DNA of 57,133 bases, taken from assembly GCA_032718475.1 (NCBI GenBank), contig JAUCBJ010009005.1, forward strand, positions 1 through 57,133, in the 5' to 3' direction. The notes under the pieces were generated by a model. It saw only the letters and a list, made by a program, of their open reading frames with translations, made no database searches and was not told the DNA's origin. Made by a program: the position numbers and the translations under genes. This DNA comes from Nemertoderma westbladi (taxonomy: Eukaryota; Xenacoelomorpha; Nemertodermatida; Nemertodermatidae). Positions 1 through 12,853 of the stretch are shown piece by piece (the first letter of the stretch is position 1; each line of letters begins with the position of its first letter).

Positions 1-195
1 GAGGACCAGCCAGTGCATAATCTTGTACTTTGGCAGCCTCATGGAGTGAATAAGCGTGGTGGACAGCCCATGACTTTCTTGAGACGCATCTTAAAGGACA
101 CTGGCCTTAAAGATGCGGATGATCTAGCAAATGTCATGGGTGATAGGGAGTTGTGGCGGTGCAATTTTGTTGACAAGCCGGCACAGCATTCTTAA
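1..195 (+). mobile_element. C-terminal tail of a non-LTR retrotransposon ORF (partial)
   Basis: The frame is open from the window edge, so the ORF continues to the left, and it ends at TAA 193-195. The roughly 64 visible residues contain a tryptophan-rich pattern (LVLWQPHG), a basic RGGQP-like stretch, RRILKDTGL and then MGDRELWR. This resembles the short conserved tail found at the end of many invertebrate non-LTR retrotransposon ORF2 proteins (W-x-P-x-G, RGRP, DTG, M-x-DR-x-W). No reverse transcriptase catalytic motif lies inside the window. The 46-bp satellite starts only 37 bp after the stop, so the array may have grown from the 3' UTR of this element. Family assignment is from pattern memory and the clade is not determined. 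Confidence 0.55.
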
Positions 196-231
196 AAATG
201 CAGCTGCAATGCAGCATGCCGATCCTAGTAG

Positions 232-2566
232 TTCTTCGTGCCAGACTACTTTATTTAGCTCAGTACTGTAGTGTGCTTTCTTCGTGCCAGACTACTTTAT
301 TTAGCTCAGTACTGTAGTGTGCTTTCTTCGTGCCAGACTACTTTATTTAGCTCAGTACTATAGTGTGCTTTCTTCGTGCCAGACTACTTACTTTATTTAG
401 CTCAGTACTGTAGTGTGCTTTCTTCGTGCCAGACTACTTTATTTAGCTCAGTACTATAGTGTGCTTTCTTCGTGCCAGACTACTTTATTTAGCTCAGTAC
501 TGTAGTGTGCTTTCTTCGTGTCAGACTTTATTTAACTCAGTACTGTAGTGTACTTTCTTCGTGCCAGACTACTTTATTTAGCTCAGTAATGTAGTGTACT
601 TTCTTTGTGCCAGACTACTTTATTTAGCTCAGTACTGTAGTGTGCTTTCTTCGTGCCAGACTACTTTATTTAGCTCAGTACTGTAGTGTGCTTTCTTCGT
701 GCCAGACTACTTTATTTAGCTCAGTACTGTAGTGTGCTTTCTTCGTGCCAGACTTTATTTAACTCAGTACTGTAGTGTACTTTCTTCGTGCCAGACTACT
801 TTATTTAGCTCAGTACTATAGTGCGCTTTCTTCGTGCCAGACTACTTTATTTAGCTCAGTACTGTAGTGTGCTTTCTTCGTGCCAGACTACTTTATTTAG
901 CTCAGTACTGTAGTGTGCTTTCTTCGTGCCAGACTACTTTATTTAGCTCAGTACTGTAGTGTGCTTTCTTCGTGCCAGACTACTTTATTTAGCTCAGTAC
1001 TGTAGTGTGCTTTCTTCGAGCCAGACTACTTTATTTAGCTCAGTACTATAGTGTGCTTTCTTCGTGCCAGACTACTTACTTTATTTAGCTCAGTACTGTA
1101 GTGTGCTTTCTTCGTGCCAGACTACTTTATTTAGCTCAGTACTATAGTGTGCTTTCTTCGTGCCAGACTACTTTATTTAGCTCAGTACTATAGTGTGCTT
1201 TCTTCGTGCCAGACTACTTTATTTAGCTCAGTACTGTAGTGTGCTTTCTTCGTGCCAGACTACTTTATTTAGCTTAGTACTGTAGTGTGCTTTCTTCGTG
1301 CCAGACTACTTTATTTAGCTCAGTACTGTAGTGTGCTTTCTTCGTGCCAGACGACTTACTTTATTTAGCTCAGTACTGTAGTGTGCTTTCTTCGTGCCAG
1401 ACTACTTTATTTAGCTCAGTAATGTAGTGTGCTTTCTTCGTGCCAGACTACTTTATTTAGCTCAGTACTATAGTGTGCTTTCTGCGTGCCAGACTACTTT
1501 ATTTAGCTCAGTACTGTAGTGTACTTTCTTCGTGCCAGACTACTTTATTTAGCTCAGTACTGTAGTGTACTTTCTTCGTGCCAGACTACTTTATTTAGCT
1601 CAGTACTGTAGTGTACTTTCTTCGTGCCAGACTACTTTATTTAGCTCAGTACTATAGTGTGCTTTCTTCGTGCCAGACTACTTTATTTAGCTCAGTACTG
1701 TAGTGTACTTTCTTCGTGCCAGACTACTTTATTTAGCTCAGTACTATAGTGTGCTTTCTTCGTGCCAGACTACTTTATTTAGCTCAGTAATGTAGTGTGC
1801 TTTCTTCGTGCCAGACTACTTTATTTAGCTCAGTACTATAGTGTGCTTTCTTCGTGCCAGACTACTTTATTTAGCTCAGTACTGTAGTGTACTTTCTTCG
1901 TGCCAGACTACTTTATTTAGCTCAGTACTATAGTGTGCTTTCTTCGTGCCAGACTACTTTATTTAGTTCAGTACTGTAGTGTACTTTCTTCGTGCCAGAC
2001 TACTTTATTTAGCTCAGTACTGTAGTGTGCTTTCTTCGTGCCAGACTACTTACTTTATTTAGCTCAGTACTGTAGTGTGCTTTCTTCGTGCCAGACTACT
2101 TTATTTAGCTCAGTACTATAGTGTGCTTTCTTCGTGCCAGACTACTTTATTTAGCTCAGTACTATAGTGTGCTTTCTTCGTGCCAGACTACTTACTTTAT
2201 TTAGCTCAGTACTGTAGTGTGCTTTCTTCGTGCCAGACTACTTTATTTAGCTCAGTACTGTAGTGTGTTTTCTTCGTGCCAGACTACTTACTTTATTTAG
2301 CTCAGTACTGTAGTGTGCTTTCTTCGTGCCAGACTACTTACTTTATTTAGCTCAGCACTGTAGTGTGCTTTCTTCGTGCCAGACTACTGTATTTAGCTCA
2401 GTACTATAGTGTGCTTTCTTCGTGCCAGACTACTTTATTTAGCTCAGTACTGTAGTGTGCTTTCTTCGTGCCAGACTACTTTATTTAGCTCAGTACTGTA
2501 GTGTGCTTTCTTCGTGCCAGACTACTTTATTTAGCTCAGTACTGTAGTGTGCTTTCTTCGTGCCAG
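232..2566. repeat. Satellite block I, duplicated at 12854-15188
   Basis: Diagnostic variants recur at a constant offset of 12,622 bp: GTGTCAGACTT at 519/13141, TTCTTTGTGCC at 601/13223, TTCGAGCC at 1015/13637, TCTGCGTGCC at 1481/14103, TAGTGTGTTTTC at 2261/14883 and CTACTGTATTT at 2384/15006. The match starts at the first base of the array and breaks at about 2566, where one copy reads CCAGTCTAC. Only scattered substitutions separate the copies. Confidence 0.9.
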
Positions 2567-5500
2567 TCTACTTACTTTATTTAGCTCAGTGTTGTAGTGT
2601 ACTTTCTTCGTGCCAGACTACTTTATTTAGCTTAGTACTGTAATGTGCTTTCTTCGTGCCAGACTACTTACTTTATTTAGCTCAGTACTGTAGTGTACTT
2701 TCTTCGTACCAGACTACTTTATTTAGCTCAGTACTGTAGTGTGCTTTCTTCGTGCCAGACGACTTACTTTATTTAGCTCAGTACTGTAGTGTACTTTCTT
2801 CATGCCAGACTACTATATTTAGCTTAGTACTGTAGTGTGCTTTCTTCGTGCCAGACGACTTACTTTATTTAGCTCAGTACTGTAGTGTACTTTCTTCATG
2901 CCAGACTACTATATTTAGCTTAGTACTGTAGTGTGCTTTCTTCGTGCCAGACTACTTACTTTATTTAGCTCAGTACTGTAGTGTACTTTCTTCATGCCAG
3001 ACTACTATATTTAGCTTAGTACTGTAGTGTGCTTTCTTCGTGCCAGACTACTTACTTTATTTAGCTCAGTACTGTAGTGTACTTTCTTCATGCCAGACTA
3101 CTATATTTAGCTTAGTACTGTAGTGTGCTTTCTTCGTGCCAGACTACTTACTTTATTTAGCTCAGTACTGTAGTGTGCTTTCTTCGTGCCAGACTACTTT
3201 ATTTAGCTCAGTACTGTAGTGTGCTTTCTTCGTGCAAGACTACTATATTTAGCTTAGTACTGTAGTGTACTTTCTTCGTGCCAGACTACTTACTTTATTT
3301 AGCTCAGTACTGTAGTGTACTTTCTTCGTGCCAGACTACTTTATTTAGCTTAGTACTGTAATGTGCTTTCTTCGTGCCAGACTACTTACTTTATTTAGCT
3401 CAGTACTGTAGTGTACTTCCTTCGTGCTAGACTACTTTATTTAGCTCAGTACTGTAGTGTGCTTTCTTCGTGCCAGACTACTTACTTTATTTAGCTCAGT
3501 ACTGTAGTGTACTTTCTTCATGCCAGACTACTATATTTAGCTTAGTACTGTAGTGTGCTTTCTTCGTGCCAGACTACTTTATATAGCTCAGTACTGTAGT
3601 GCGCTTTCTTCGTGCCAGACTACTTTATTTAGCCCAGTACTGTAGTGTGCTTTCTTCGTGCCAGACTACTTACTTTATTTAGCTCAGTACTGTAGTGTGC
3701 TTTCCTCGTGCCAGACTACTTTATTTAGCCCAGTACTGTAGTGTGCTTTCTTCGTGCCAGACTACTTACTTTATTTAGCTCAGTACTATAGTGTGCTTTC
3801 TTCGTGCCAGACTACTTACTTTATTTAGCTCAGTACTGTAGTGTGCTTTCTTCGTGCCAGACTACTTTATTTAGCTCAGTACTATAGTGTGCTTTCTTCG
3901 TGCCAGACTACTTTATTTAGCTCAGTACTGTAGTGTGCTTTCTTCGTGCCAGACGACTTACTTTATTTAGCTCAGTACTGTAGTGTACTTTCTTCATGCC
4001 AGACTACTATATTTAGCTTAGTACTGTAGTGTGCTTTCTTCGTGCCAGACTACTTACTTTATTTAGCTTAGTACTGTAGTGTGCTTTCTTCGTGCCAGTC
4101 TACTTACTTTATTTAGCTCAGTACTGTAGTGTACTTTATTCGTGCCAGACTACTTTATTTAGCTTAGTACTGTAATGTGCTTTCTTCGTGCCAGACTACT
4201 TACTTTATTTAGCTCAGTACTGTAGTGTACTTTCTTCGTGCCAGACTACTTTATTTAGCTCAGTACTGTAGTGTGCTTTCTTCGTGCCAGACGACTTACT
4301 TTATTTAGCTCAGTACTGTAGTGTACTTTCTTCATGCCAGACTACTATATTTAGCTTAGTACTGTAGTGTGCTTTCTTCGTGCCAGACGACTTACTTTAT
4401 TTAGCTCAGTACTGTAGTGTACTTTCTTCATGCCAGACTACTATATTTAGCTTAGTACTGTAGTGTGCTTTCTTCGTACCAGACTACTTACTTTATTTAG
4501 CTCAGTACTGTAGTGTACTTTCTTCATGCCAGACTACTATATTTAGCTTAGTACTGTAGTGTGCTTTCTTCGTGCCAGACTACTTACTTTATTTAGCTCA
4601 GTACTGTAGTGTACCTTCTTCGTGCCAGACTACTTTATTTAGCTCAGTACTGTAGTGTACTTTCTTCGTGCCAGACTACTTTATTTAGCTCAGTGCTGTA
4701 GTGTGCTTTCTTCGTGCCAGACTACTTTATTTAGCTTAGTACTGTAGTGTGCTTTCTTCGTGCCAGACTACTTTATTTAGCTCAGTACTGTAGTGTGCTT
4801 TCTTCGTGCCAGACGACTTACTTTATTTAGCTCAGTACTGTAGTGTGCTTTCTTCGTGCCAGACTACTTTATTTAGCTTAGTACTGTAGTGTGCTTTCTT
4901 CGTGCCAGACTACTTTATTTAGCTTAGTACTGTAGTGTGCTTTCTCCGTGCCAGACTACTTTATTTAGCTTAGTACTGTAGTGTGCTTTCTTCGTGCCAG
5001 ACTACTTTATTTAGCTTAGTACTGTAGTGTGCTTTATTCGTGCTAGACTACTTTATTTAGCTTAGTACTGTAGTGTGCTTTCTCCGTGCCAGACTACTTT
5101 ATTTAGCTTAGTACTGTAGTGTGCTTTCTTCGTGCCAGACTACTTTATTTAGCTTAGTACTGTAGTGTGCTTTCTCCGTGCCAGACTACTTTATTTAGCT
5201 TAGTACTGTAGTGTGCTTTCTTCGTGCCAGACTACTTTATTTAGCTCAGTACTGTAGTGTGCTTTCTCCGTGCCAGACTACTTACTTTATTTAGCTCAGT
5301 ACTGTAGTGTGCTTTCTTCGTGCCAGACTACTTTATTTAGCTCAGTACTGTAGTGTGCTTTATTCGTGCTAGACTACTTTATTTAGCTTAGTACTGTAGT
5401 GTGCTTTCTTCGTGCCAGACTACTTTATTTAGCTCAGTACTGTAGTGTGCTTTCTCCGTGCCAGACTACTTACTTTATTTAGCTCAGTACTGTAGTGTGC

Positions 5501-8500
5501 TTTCTTCGTGCCAGACTACTTTATTTAGCTCAGTACTGTAGTGTGCTTTATTCGTGCTAGACTACTTTATTTAGCTCAGTACTGTAGTGTGCTTTCTTCG
5601 TGCCAGACTACTTTATTTAGCTCAGTACTGTAGTGTGCTTTATTCGTGCTAGACTACTTTATTTAGCTTAGTACTGTAGTGTGCTTTTTTCGTGCCAGAC
5701 TACTTTATTTAGCTTAGTACTGTAGTGTGCTTTCTTCGTGCCAGTCTACTTACTTTATTTAGCTCAGTACTGTAGTGTACTTTCTTCGTGCCAGACTACT
5801 TTATTTAGCTTAGTACTGTAATGTGCTTTCTTCGTGCCAGACTACTTACTTTATTTAGCTCAGTACTGTAGTGTACTTTCTTCGTGCCAGACTACTTTAT
5901 TTAGCTCAGTACTGTAGTGTGCTTTCTTCGTGCCAGACGACTTACTTTATTTAGCTCAGTACTGTAGTGTACTTTCTTCATGCCAGACTACTATATTTAG
6001 CTTAGTACTGTAGTGTGCTTTCTTCGTGCCAGACTACTTACTTTATTTAGCTTAGTACTGTAGTGTGCTTTCTTCGTGCCAGTCTACTTACTTTATTTAG
6101 TTCAGTACTGTAGTGTACTTTCTTCGTGCCAGACTACTTTATTTAGCTTAGTACTGTAATGTGCTTTCTTCGTGCCAGACTACTTACTTTATTTAGCTCA
6201 GTACTGTAGTGTACTTTCTTCGTGCCAGACTACTTTATTTAGCTCAGTACTGTAGTGTGCTTTCTTCGTGCCAGACGACTTACTTTATTTAGCTCAGTAC
6301 TGTAGTGTACTTTCTTCATGCCAGACTACTATATTTAGCTTAGTACTGTAGTGTGCTTTCTTCGTGCCAGACGACTTACTTTATTTAGCTCAGTACTGTA
6401 GTGTACTTTCTTCATGCCAGACTACTATATTTAGCTTAGTACTGTAGTGTGCTTTCTTCGTGCCAGACTACTTACTTTATTTAGCTCAGTACTGTAGTGT
6501 ACTTTCTTCATGCCAGACTACTATATTTAGCTTAGTACTGTAGTGTGCTTTCTTCGTGCCAGACTACTTACTTTATTTAGCTCAGTACTGTAGTGTACTA
6601 TCTTCATGCCAGACTACTATATTTAGCTTAGTACTGTAGTTTGCTTTCTTCGTGCCAGACTACTTACTTTATTTAGCTCAGTACTGTAGTGTGCTTTCTT
6701 CGTGCCAGACTACTTTATTTAGCTCAGTACTGTAGTGTGCTTTCTTCGTGCAAGACTACTATATTTAGCTTAGTACTGTAGTGTACTTTCTTCGTGCCAG
6801 ACTACTTACTTTATTTAGCTCAGTACTGTAGTGTACTTTCTTCGTGCCAGACTACTTTATTTAGCTTAGTACTGTAATGTGCTTTCTTCGTGCCAGACTA
6901 CTTACTTTATTTAGCTCAGTACTGTAGTGTACTTTCTTCGTGCTAGACTACTTTATTTAGCTCAGTACTGTAGTGTGCTTTCTTCGTGCCAGACTACTTA
7001 CTTTATTTAGCTCAGTACTGTAGTGTACTTTCTTCATGCCAGACTACTATATTTAGCTTAGTACTGTAGTGTGCTTTCTTCGTGCCAGACTACTTTATAT
7101 AGCTCAGTACTGTAGTGTGCTTTCTTCGTGCCAGACTACTTTATTTAGCCCAGTACTGTAGTGTGCTTTCTTCGTGCCAGACTACTTACTTTATTTAGCT
7201 CAGTACTGTAGTGTGCTTTCCTCGTGCCAGACTACTTTATTTAGCCCAGTACTGTAGTGTGCTTTCTTCGTGCCAGACTACTTACTTTATTTAGCTCAGT
7301 GCTATAGTGTGCTTTCTTCGTGCCAGACTACTTACTTTATTTAGCTCAGTACTGTAGTGTGCTTTCTTCGTGCCAGACTACTTTATTTAGCTCAGTACTA
7401 TAGTGTGCTTTCTTCGTGCCAGACTACTTTATTTAGCTCAGTACTGTAGTGTGCTTTCTTCGTGCCAGACGACTTACTTTATTTAGCTCAGTACTGTAAT
7501 GTACTTTCTTCATGCCAGACTACTATATTTAGCTTAGTACTGTAGTGTGCTTTCTTCGTGCCAGACTACTTACTTTATTTAGCTTAGTACTGTAGTGTGC
7601 TTTCTTCGTGCCAGTCTACTTACTTTATTTAGCTCAGTACTGTAGTGTACTTTCTTCGTGCCAGACTACTTTATTTAGCTTAGTACTGTAATGTGCTTTC
7701 TTCGTGCCAGACTACTTACTTTATTTAGCTCAGTACTGTAGTGTACTTTCTTCGTGCCAGACTACTTTATTTAGCTCAGTACTGTAGTGTGCTTTCTTCG
7801 TGCCAGACGACTTACTTTATTTAGCTCAGTACTGTAGTGTACTTTCTTCATGCCAGACTACTATATTTAGCTTAGTACTGTAGTGTGCTTTCTTCGTGCC
7901 AGACGACTTACTTTATTTAGCTCAGTACTGTAGTGTACTTTCTTCATGCCAGACTACTATATTTAGCTTAGTACTGTAGTGTGCTTTCTTCGTGCCAGAC
8001 TACTTACTTTATTTAGCTCAGTACTGTAGTGTACTTTCTTCATGCCAGACTACTATATTTAGCTTAGTACTGTAGTGTGCTTTCTTCGTGCCAGACTACT
8101 TACTTTATTTAGCTCAGTACTGTAGTGTACTTTCTTCATGCCAGACTACTATATTTAGCTTAGTACTGTATTGTGCTTTCTTCGTGCCAGACTACTTACT
8201 TTATTTAGCTCAGTACTGTAGTGTGCTTTCTTCGTGCCAGACTACTTTATTTAGCTCAGTACTGTAGTGTGCTTTCTTCGTGCAAGACTACTATATTTAG
8301 CTTAGTACTGTAGTGTACTTTCTTCGTGCCAGACTACTTACTTTATTTAGCTCAGTACTGTAGTGTACTTTCTTCGTGCCAGACTACTTTATTTAGCTTA
8401 GTACTGTAATGTGCTTTCTTCGTGCCAGACTACTTACTTTATTTAGCTCAGTACTGTAGTGTACTTTCTTCGTGCTAGACTACTTTATTTAGCTCAGTAC

Positions 8501-11500
8501 TGTAGTGTGCTTTCTTCGTGCCAGACTACTTACTTTATTTAGCTCAGTACTGTAGTGTACTTTCTTCGTGCCAGACTACTATATTTAGCTTAGCACTGTA
8601 GTGTGCTTTCTTCGTGCCAGACTACTTTATATAGCTCAGTACTGTAGTGTGCTTTCTTCGTGCCAGACTACTTTATTTAGCCCAGTACTGTAGTGTGCTT
8701 TCTTCGTGCCAGACTACTTACTTTATTTAGCTCAGTACTGTAGTGTGCTTTCCTCGTGCCAGACTACTTTATTTAGCCCAGTACTGTAGTGTGCTTTCTT
8801 CGTGCCAGACTACTTACTTTATTTAGCTCAGTACTGTAGTGTGCTTTCCTCGTGCCAGACTACTTTATTTAGCTCAGTACTATAGTGTGCTTTCTTCGTG
8901 CCAGACTACTTTATTTAGCTCAGTACTGTAGTGTACTTTCTTCATGCCAGACTACTATATTTAGCTTAGTACTGCAGTGTGCTTTCTTCGTGCCAGACTA
9001 CTTACTTTATTTAGCTCAGTACTGTAGTGTGCTTTCCTCGTGCCAGACTACTTTATTTAGCTCAGTACTATAGTGTGCTTTCTTCGTGCCAGACTACTAT
9101 ATTTAGCTTACTACTGTAGTGTACTTTCTTCGTGCCAGACTACTTTATTTAGCTCAGTACTGTAGTGTGCTTTCTTCGTGCCAGACTACTTACTTTATTT
9201 AGCTCAGTACTGTAGTGTGCTTTCTTCGTGCCAGACTACTTTATTTAGCTTAGTACTGTAGTGTACTTTCTTCGTGCCAGACTACTTTATTTAGCTCAGT
9301 ACTGTAGTGTGCTTTCTTCGTGCCAGACTACTTACTTTATTTAGCTCAGTACTGTAGTGTACTTTCTTCGTGCCAGACTACTTTATTTAGCTCAGTACTG
9401 TAGTGTTCTTTCTTCGTGCCAGACTACTTTATTTAGCTCAGTACTGTAGTGTGCTTTCCTCGTGCCAGACTACTTTATTTAGCCCAGTACTGTAGTGTGC
9501 TTTCTTCGTGCCAGACTACTTACTTTATTTAGCTCAGTGCTATAGTGTGCTTTCTTCGTGCCAGACTACTTACTTTATTTAGCTCAGTACTGTAGTGTGC
9601 TTTCTTCGTGCCAGACTACTTTATTTAGCTCAGTACTATAGTGTGCTTTCTTCGTGCCAGACTACTTTATTTAGCTCAGTACTGTAGTGTGCTTTCTTCG
9701 TGCCAGACGACTTACTTTATTTAGCTCAGTACTGTAATGTACTTTCTTCATGCCAGACTACTATATTTAGCTTAGTACTGTAGTGTGCTTTCTTCGTGCC
9801 AGACTACTTACTTTATTTAGCTTAGTACTGTAGTGTGCTTTCTTCGTGCCAGACTACTTACTTTATTTAGCTCAGTACTGTAGTGTACTTTCTTCGTGCC
9901 AGACTACTTTATTTAGCTCAGTACTGTAGTGTGCTTTCTTCGTGCCAGACGACTTACTTTATTTAGCTCAGTACTGTAGTGTACTTTCTTCATGCCAGAC
10001 TACTATATTTAGCTTAGTACTGTAGTGTGCTTTCTTCGTGCCAGACGACTTACTTTATTTAGCTCAGTACTGTAGTGTACTTTCTTCATGCCAGACTACT
10101 ATATTTAGCTTATTACTGTAGTGTGCTTTCTTCGTGCCAGACTACTTACTTTATTTAGCTCAGTACTGTAGTGTACTTTCTTCATGCCAGACTACTATAT
10201 TTAGCTTAGTACTGTAGTGTGCTTTCTTCGTGCCAGACTACTTACTTTATTTAGCTCAGTACTGTAGTGTACTTTCTTCATGCCAGACTACTATATTTAG
10301 CTTAGTACTGTAGCGTGCTTTCTTCGTGCCAGACTACTTACTTTATTTAGCTCAGTACTGTAGTGTGCTTTCTTCGTGCCAGACTACTTTATTTAGCTCA
10401 GTACTGTAGTGTGCTTTCTTCGTGCAAGACTACTATATTTAGCTTAGTACTGTAGTGTACTTTCTTCGTGCCAGACTACTTACTTTATTTAGCTCAGTAC
10501 TGTAGTGTACTTTCTTCGTGCCAGACTACTTTATTTAGCTTAGTACTGTAATGTGCTTTCTTCGTGCCAGACTACTTACTTTATTTAGCTCAGTACTGTA
10601 GTGTACTTTCTTCGTGCTAGACTACTTTATTTAGCTCAGTACTGTAGTGTGCTTTCTTCGTGCCAGACTACTTACTTTATTTAGCTCAGTACTGTAGTGT
10701 ACTTTCTTCGTGCCAGACTACTATATTTAGCTTAGCACTGTAGTGTGCTTTCTTCGTGCCAGACTACTTTATATAGCTCAGTACTGTAGTGTGCTTTCTT
10801 CGTGCCAGACTACTTTATTTAGCCCAGTACTGTAGTGTGCTTTCTTCGTGCCAGACTACTTACTTTATTTAGCTCAGTACTGTAGTGTGCTTTCCTCGTG
10901 CCAGACTACTTTATTTAGCCCAGTACTGTAGTGTGCTTTCTTCGTGCCAGACTACTTACTTTATTTAGCTCAGTACTGTAGTGTGCTTTCCTCGTGCCAG
11001 ACTACTTTATTTAGCTCAGTACTATAGTGTGCTTTCTTCGTGCCAGACTACTTTATTTAGCTCAGTACTGTAGTGTACTTTCTTCATGCCAGACTACTAT
11101 ATTTAGCTTAGTACTGTAGTGTGCTTTCTTCGTGCCAGACTACTTACTTTATTTAGCTCAGTACTGTAGTGTGCTTTCCTCGTGCCAGACTACTTTATTT
11201 AGCTCAGTACTATAGTGTGCTTTCTTCGTGCCAGACTACTATATTTAGCTTACTACTGTAGTGTACTTTCTTCGTGCCAGACTACTTTATTTAGCTCAGT
11301 ACTGTAGTGTGCTTTCTTCGTGCCAGACTACTTACTTTATTTAGCTCAGTACTGTAGTGTGCTTTCTTCGTGCCAGACTACTTTATTTAGCTTAGTACTG
11401 TAGTGTACTTTCTTCGTGCCAGACTACTTTATTTAGCTCAGTACTGTAGTGTGCTTTCTTCGTGCCAGACTACTTACTTTATTTAGCTCAGTACTGTAGT

Positions 11501-11560
11501 GTACTTTCTTCGTGCCAGACTACTTTATTTAGCTCAGTACTGTAGTGTTCTTTCTTCGTG
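2567..11560. repeat. Satellite block II with alternating-variant dimers and nested higher-order repeats
   Basis: This part is dominated by a roughly 96-bp dimer. A 50-bp unit with GACGACTTACTT or GACTACTTACTT alternates with a 46-bp unit reading CATGCCAGACTACTATATT and then AGCTTAG. Rare markers recur in register. TGCAAGAC occurs at 3235, 6751, 8283 and 10425, and TGCTAGAC at 3427, 6943, 8475 and 10617. Both markers give the same spacings of 3516, 1532 and 2142 bp, so kilobase-scale blocks were copied. Confidence 0.88.
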
Positions 11561-12853
11561 CCAGACTACTTTATTTAGCTCAGTACTGTAGTGTGCTTTC
11601 TTCGTGCCAGACTACTTTATTTAGCTCAGTACTGTAGTGTGCTTTCTTCGTGCCAGACTACTTTATTTAGCTCAGTACTATAGTGTGCTTTCTTCGTGCC
11701 AGACTACTTACTTTATTTAGCTCAGTACTGTAGTGTGCTTTCTTCGTGCCAGACTACTTTATTTAGCTCAGTACTATAGTGTGCTTTCTTCGTGCCAGAC
11801 TACTTTATTTAGCTCAGTACTGTAGTGTGCTTTCTTCGTGCCAGACTTTATTTAACTCAGTACTGTAGTGTACTTTCTTCGTGCCAGACTACTTTAATTA
11901 GCTCAGTACTATAGTGTGCTTTCTTCGTGCCAGACTACTTTATTTAGCTCAGTACTGTAGTGTACTTTCTTCGTGCCAGACTACTTTATTTAGCTCAGTA
12001 CTGTAGTGTGCTTTCTTCGTGCCAGACTACTTACTTTATTTAGCTCAGTACTGTAGTGTGCTTTCTTCGTGCCAGACTACTTTATTTAGCTCAGTACTAT
12101 AGTGTGCTTTCTTCGTGCCAGACTACTTTATTTAGCTCAGTACTGTAGTGTGCTTTCTTCGTGCCAGACTACTTTATTTAGCTCAGTACTGTAGTGTGCT
12201 TTCTTCGTGCCAGACGACTTACTTTATTTAGCTCAGTACTGTAGTGTGCTTTCTTCGTGCCAGACTACTATATTTAGCTCAGTAATGTAGTGTGCTTTCT
12301 TCGTGCCAGACTACTTTATTTAGCTCAGTACTATAGTGTGCTTTCTTCGTGCCAGACTACTTTATTTAGCTTAGTACTGTAGTGTGCTTTCTTCGTGCCA
12401 GACTACTTACTTTATTTAGCTCAGTACTGTAGTGTACTTTCTTCGTGCCAGACTACTTTATTTAGCTTAGTACTGTAGTGTGCTTTCTTCGTGCCAGACT
12501 ACTTTATTTAGCTCAGTACTGTATTGTACTTTCTTCGTGCCAGACTACTTTATTTAGCTCAGTAGTGTAGTGTGCTTTCCTCGTGCCAGACTACTTTATT
12601 TAGCTCAGTACTGTAGTGTGCTTTCTTCGTGCCAGACTACTTTATTTAGCTCAGTACTGTAGTGTGCTTTCTTCGTGCCAGACTACTTACTTTATTTAGC
12701 TCAGTACTGTAGTGTGCTTTCTTCGTGCCAGACTACTTTATTTAGCTCAGTACTATAGTGTGCTTTCTTCGTGCCAGACTACTTTATTTAGCTCAGTACT
12801 GTAGTGTGCTTTCTTCGTGCCAGACTTTATTTAACTCAGTACTGTAGTGTACT

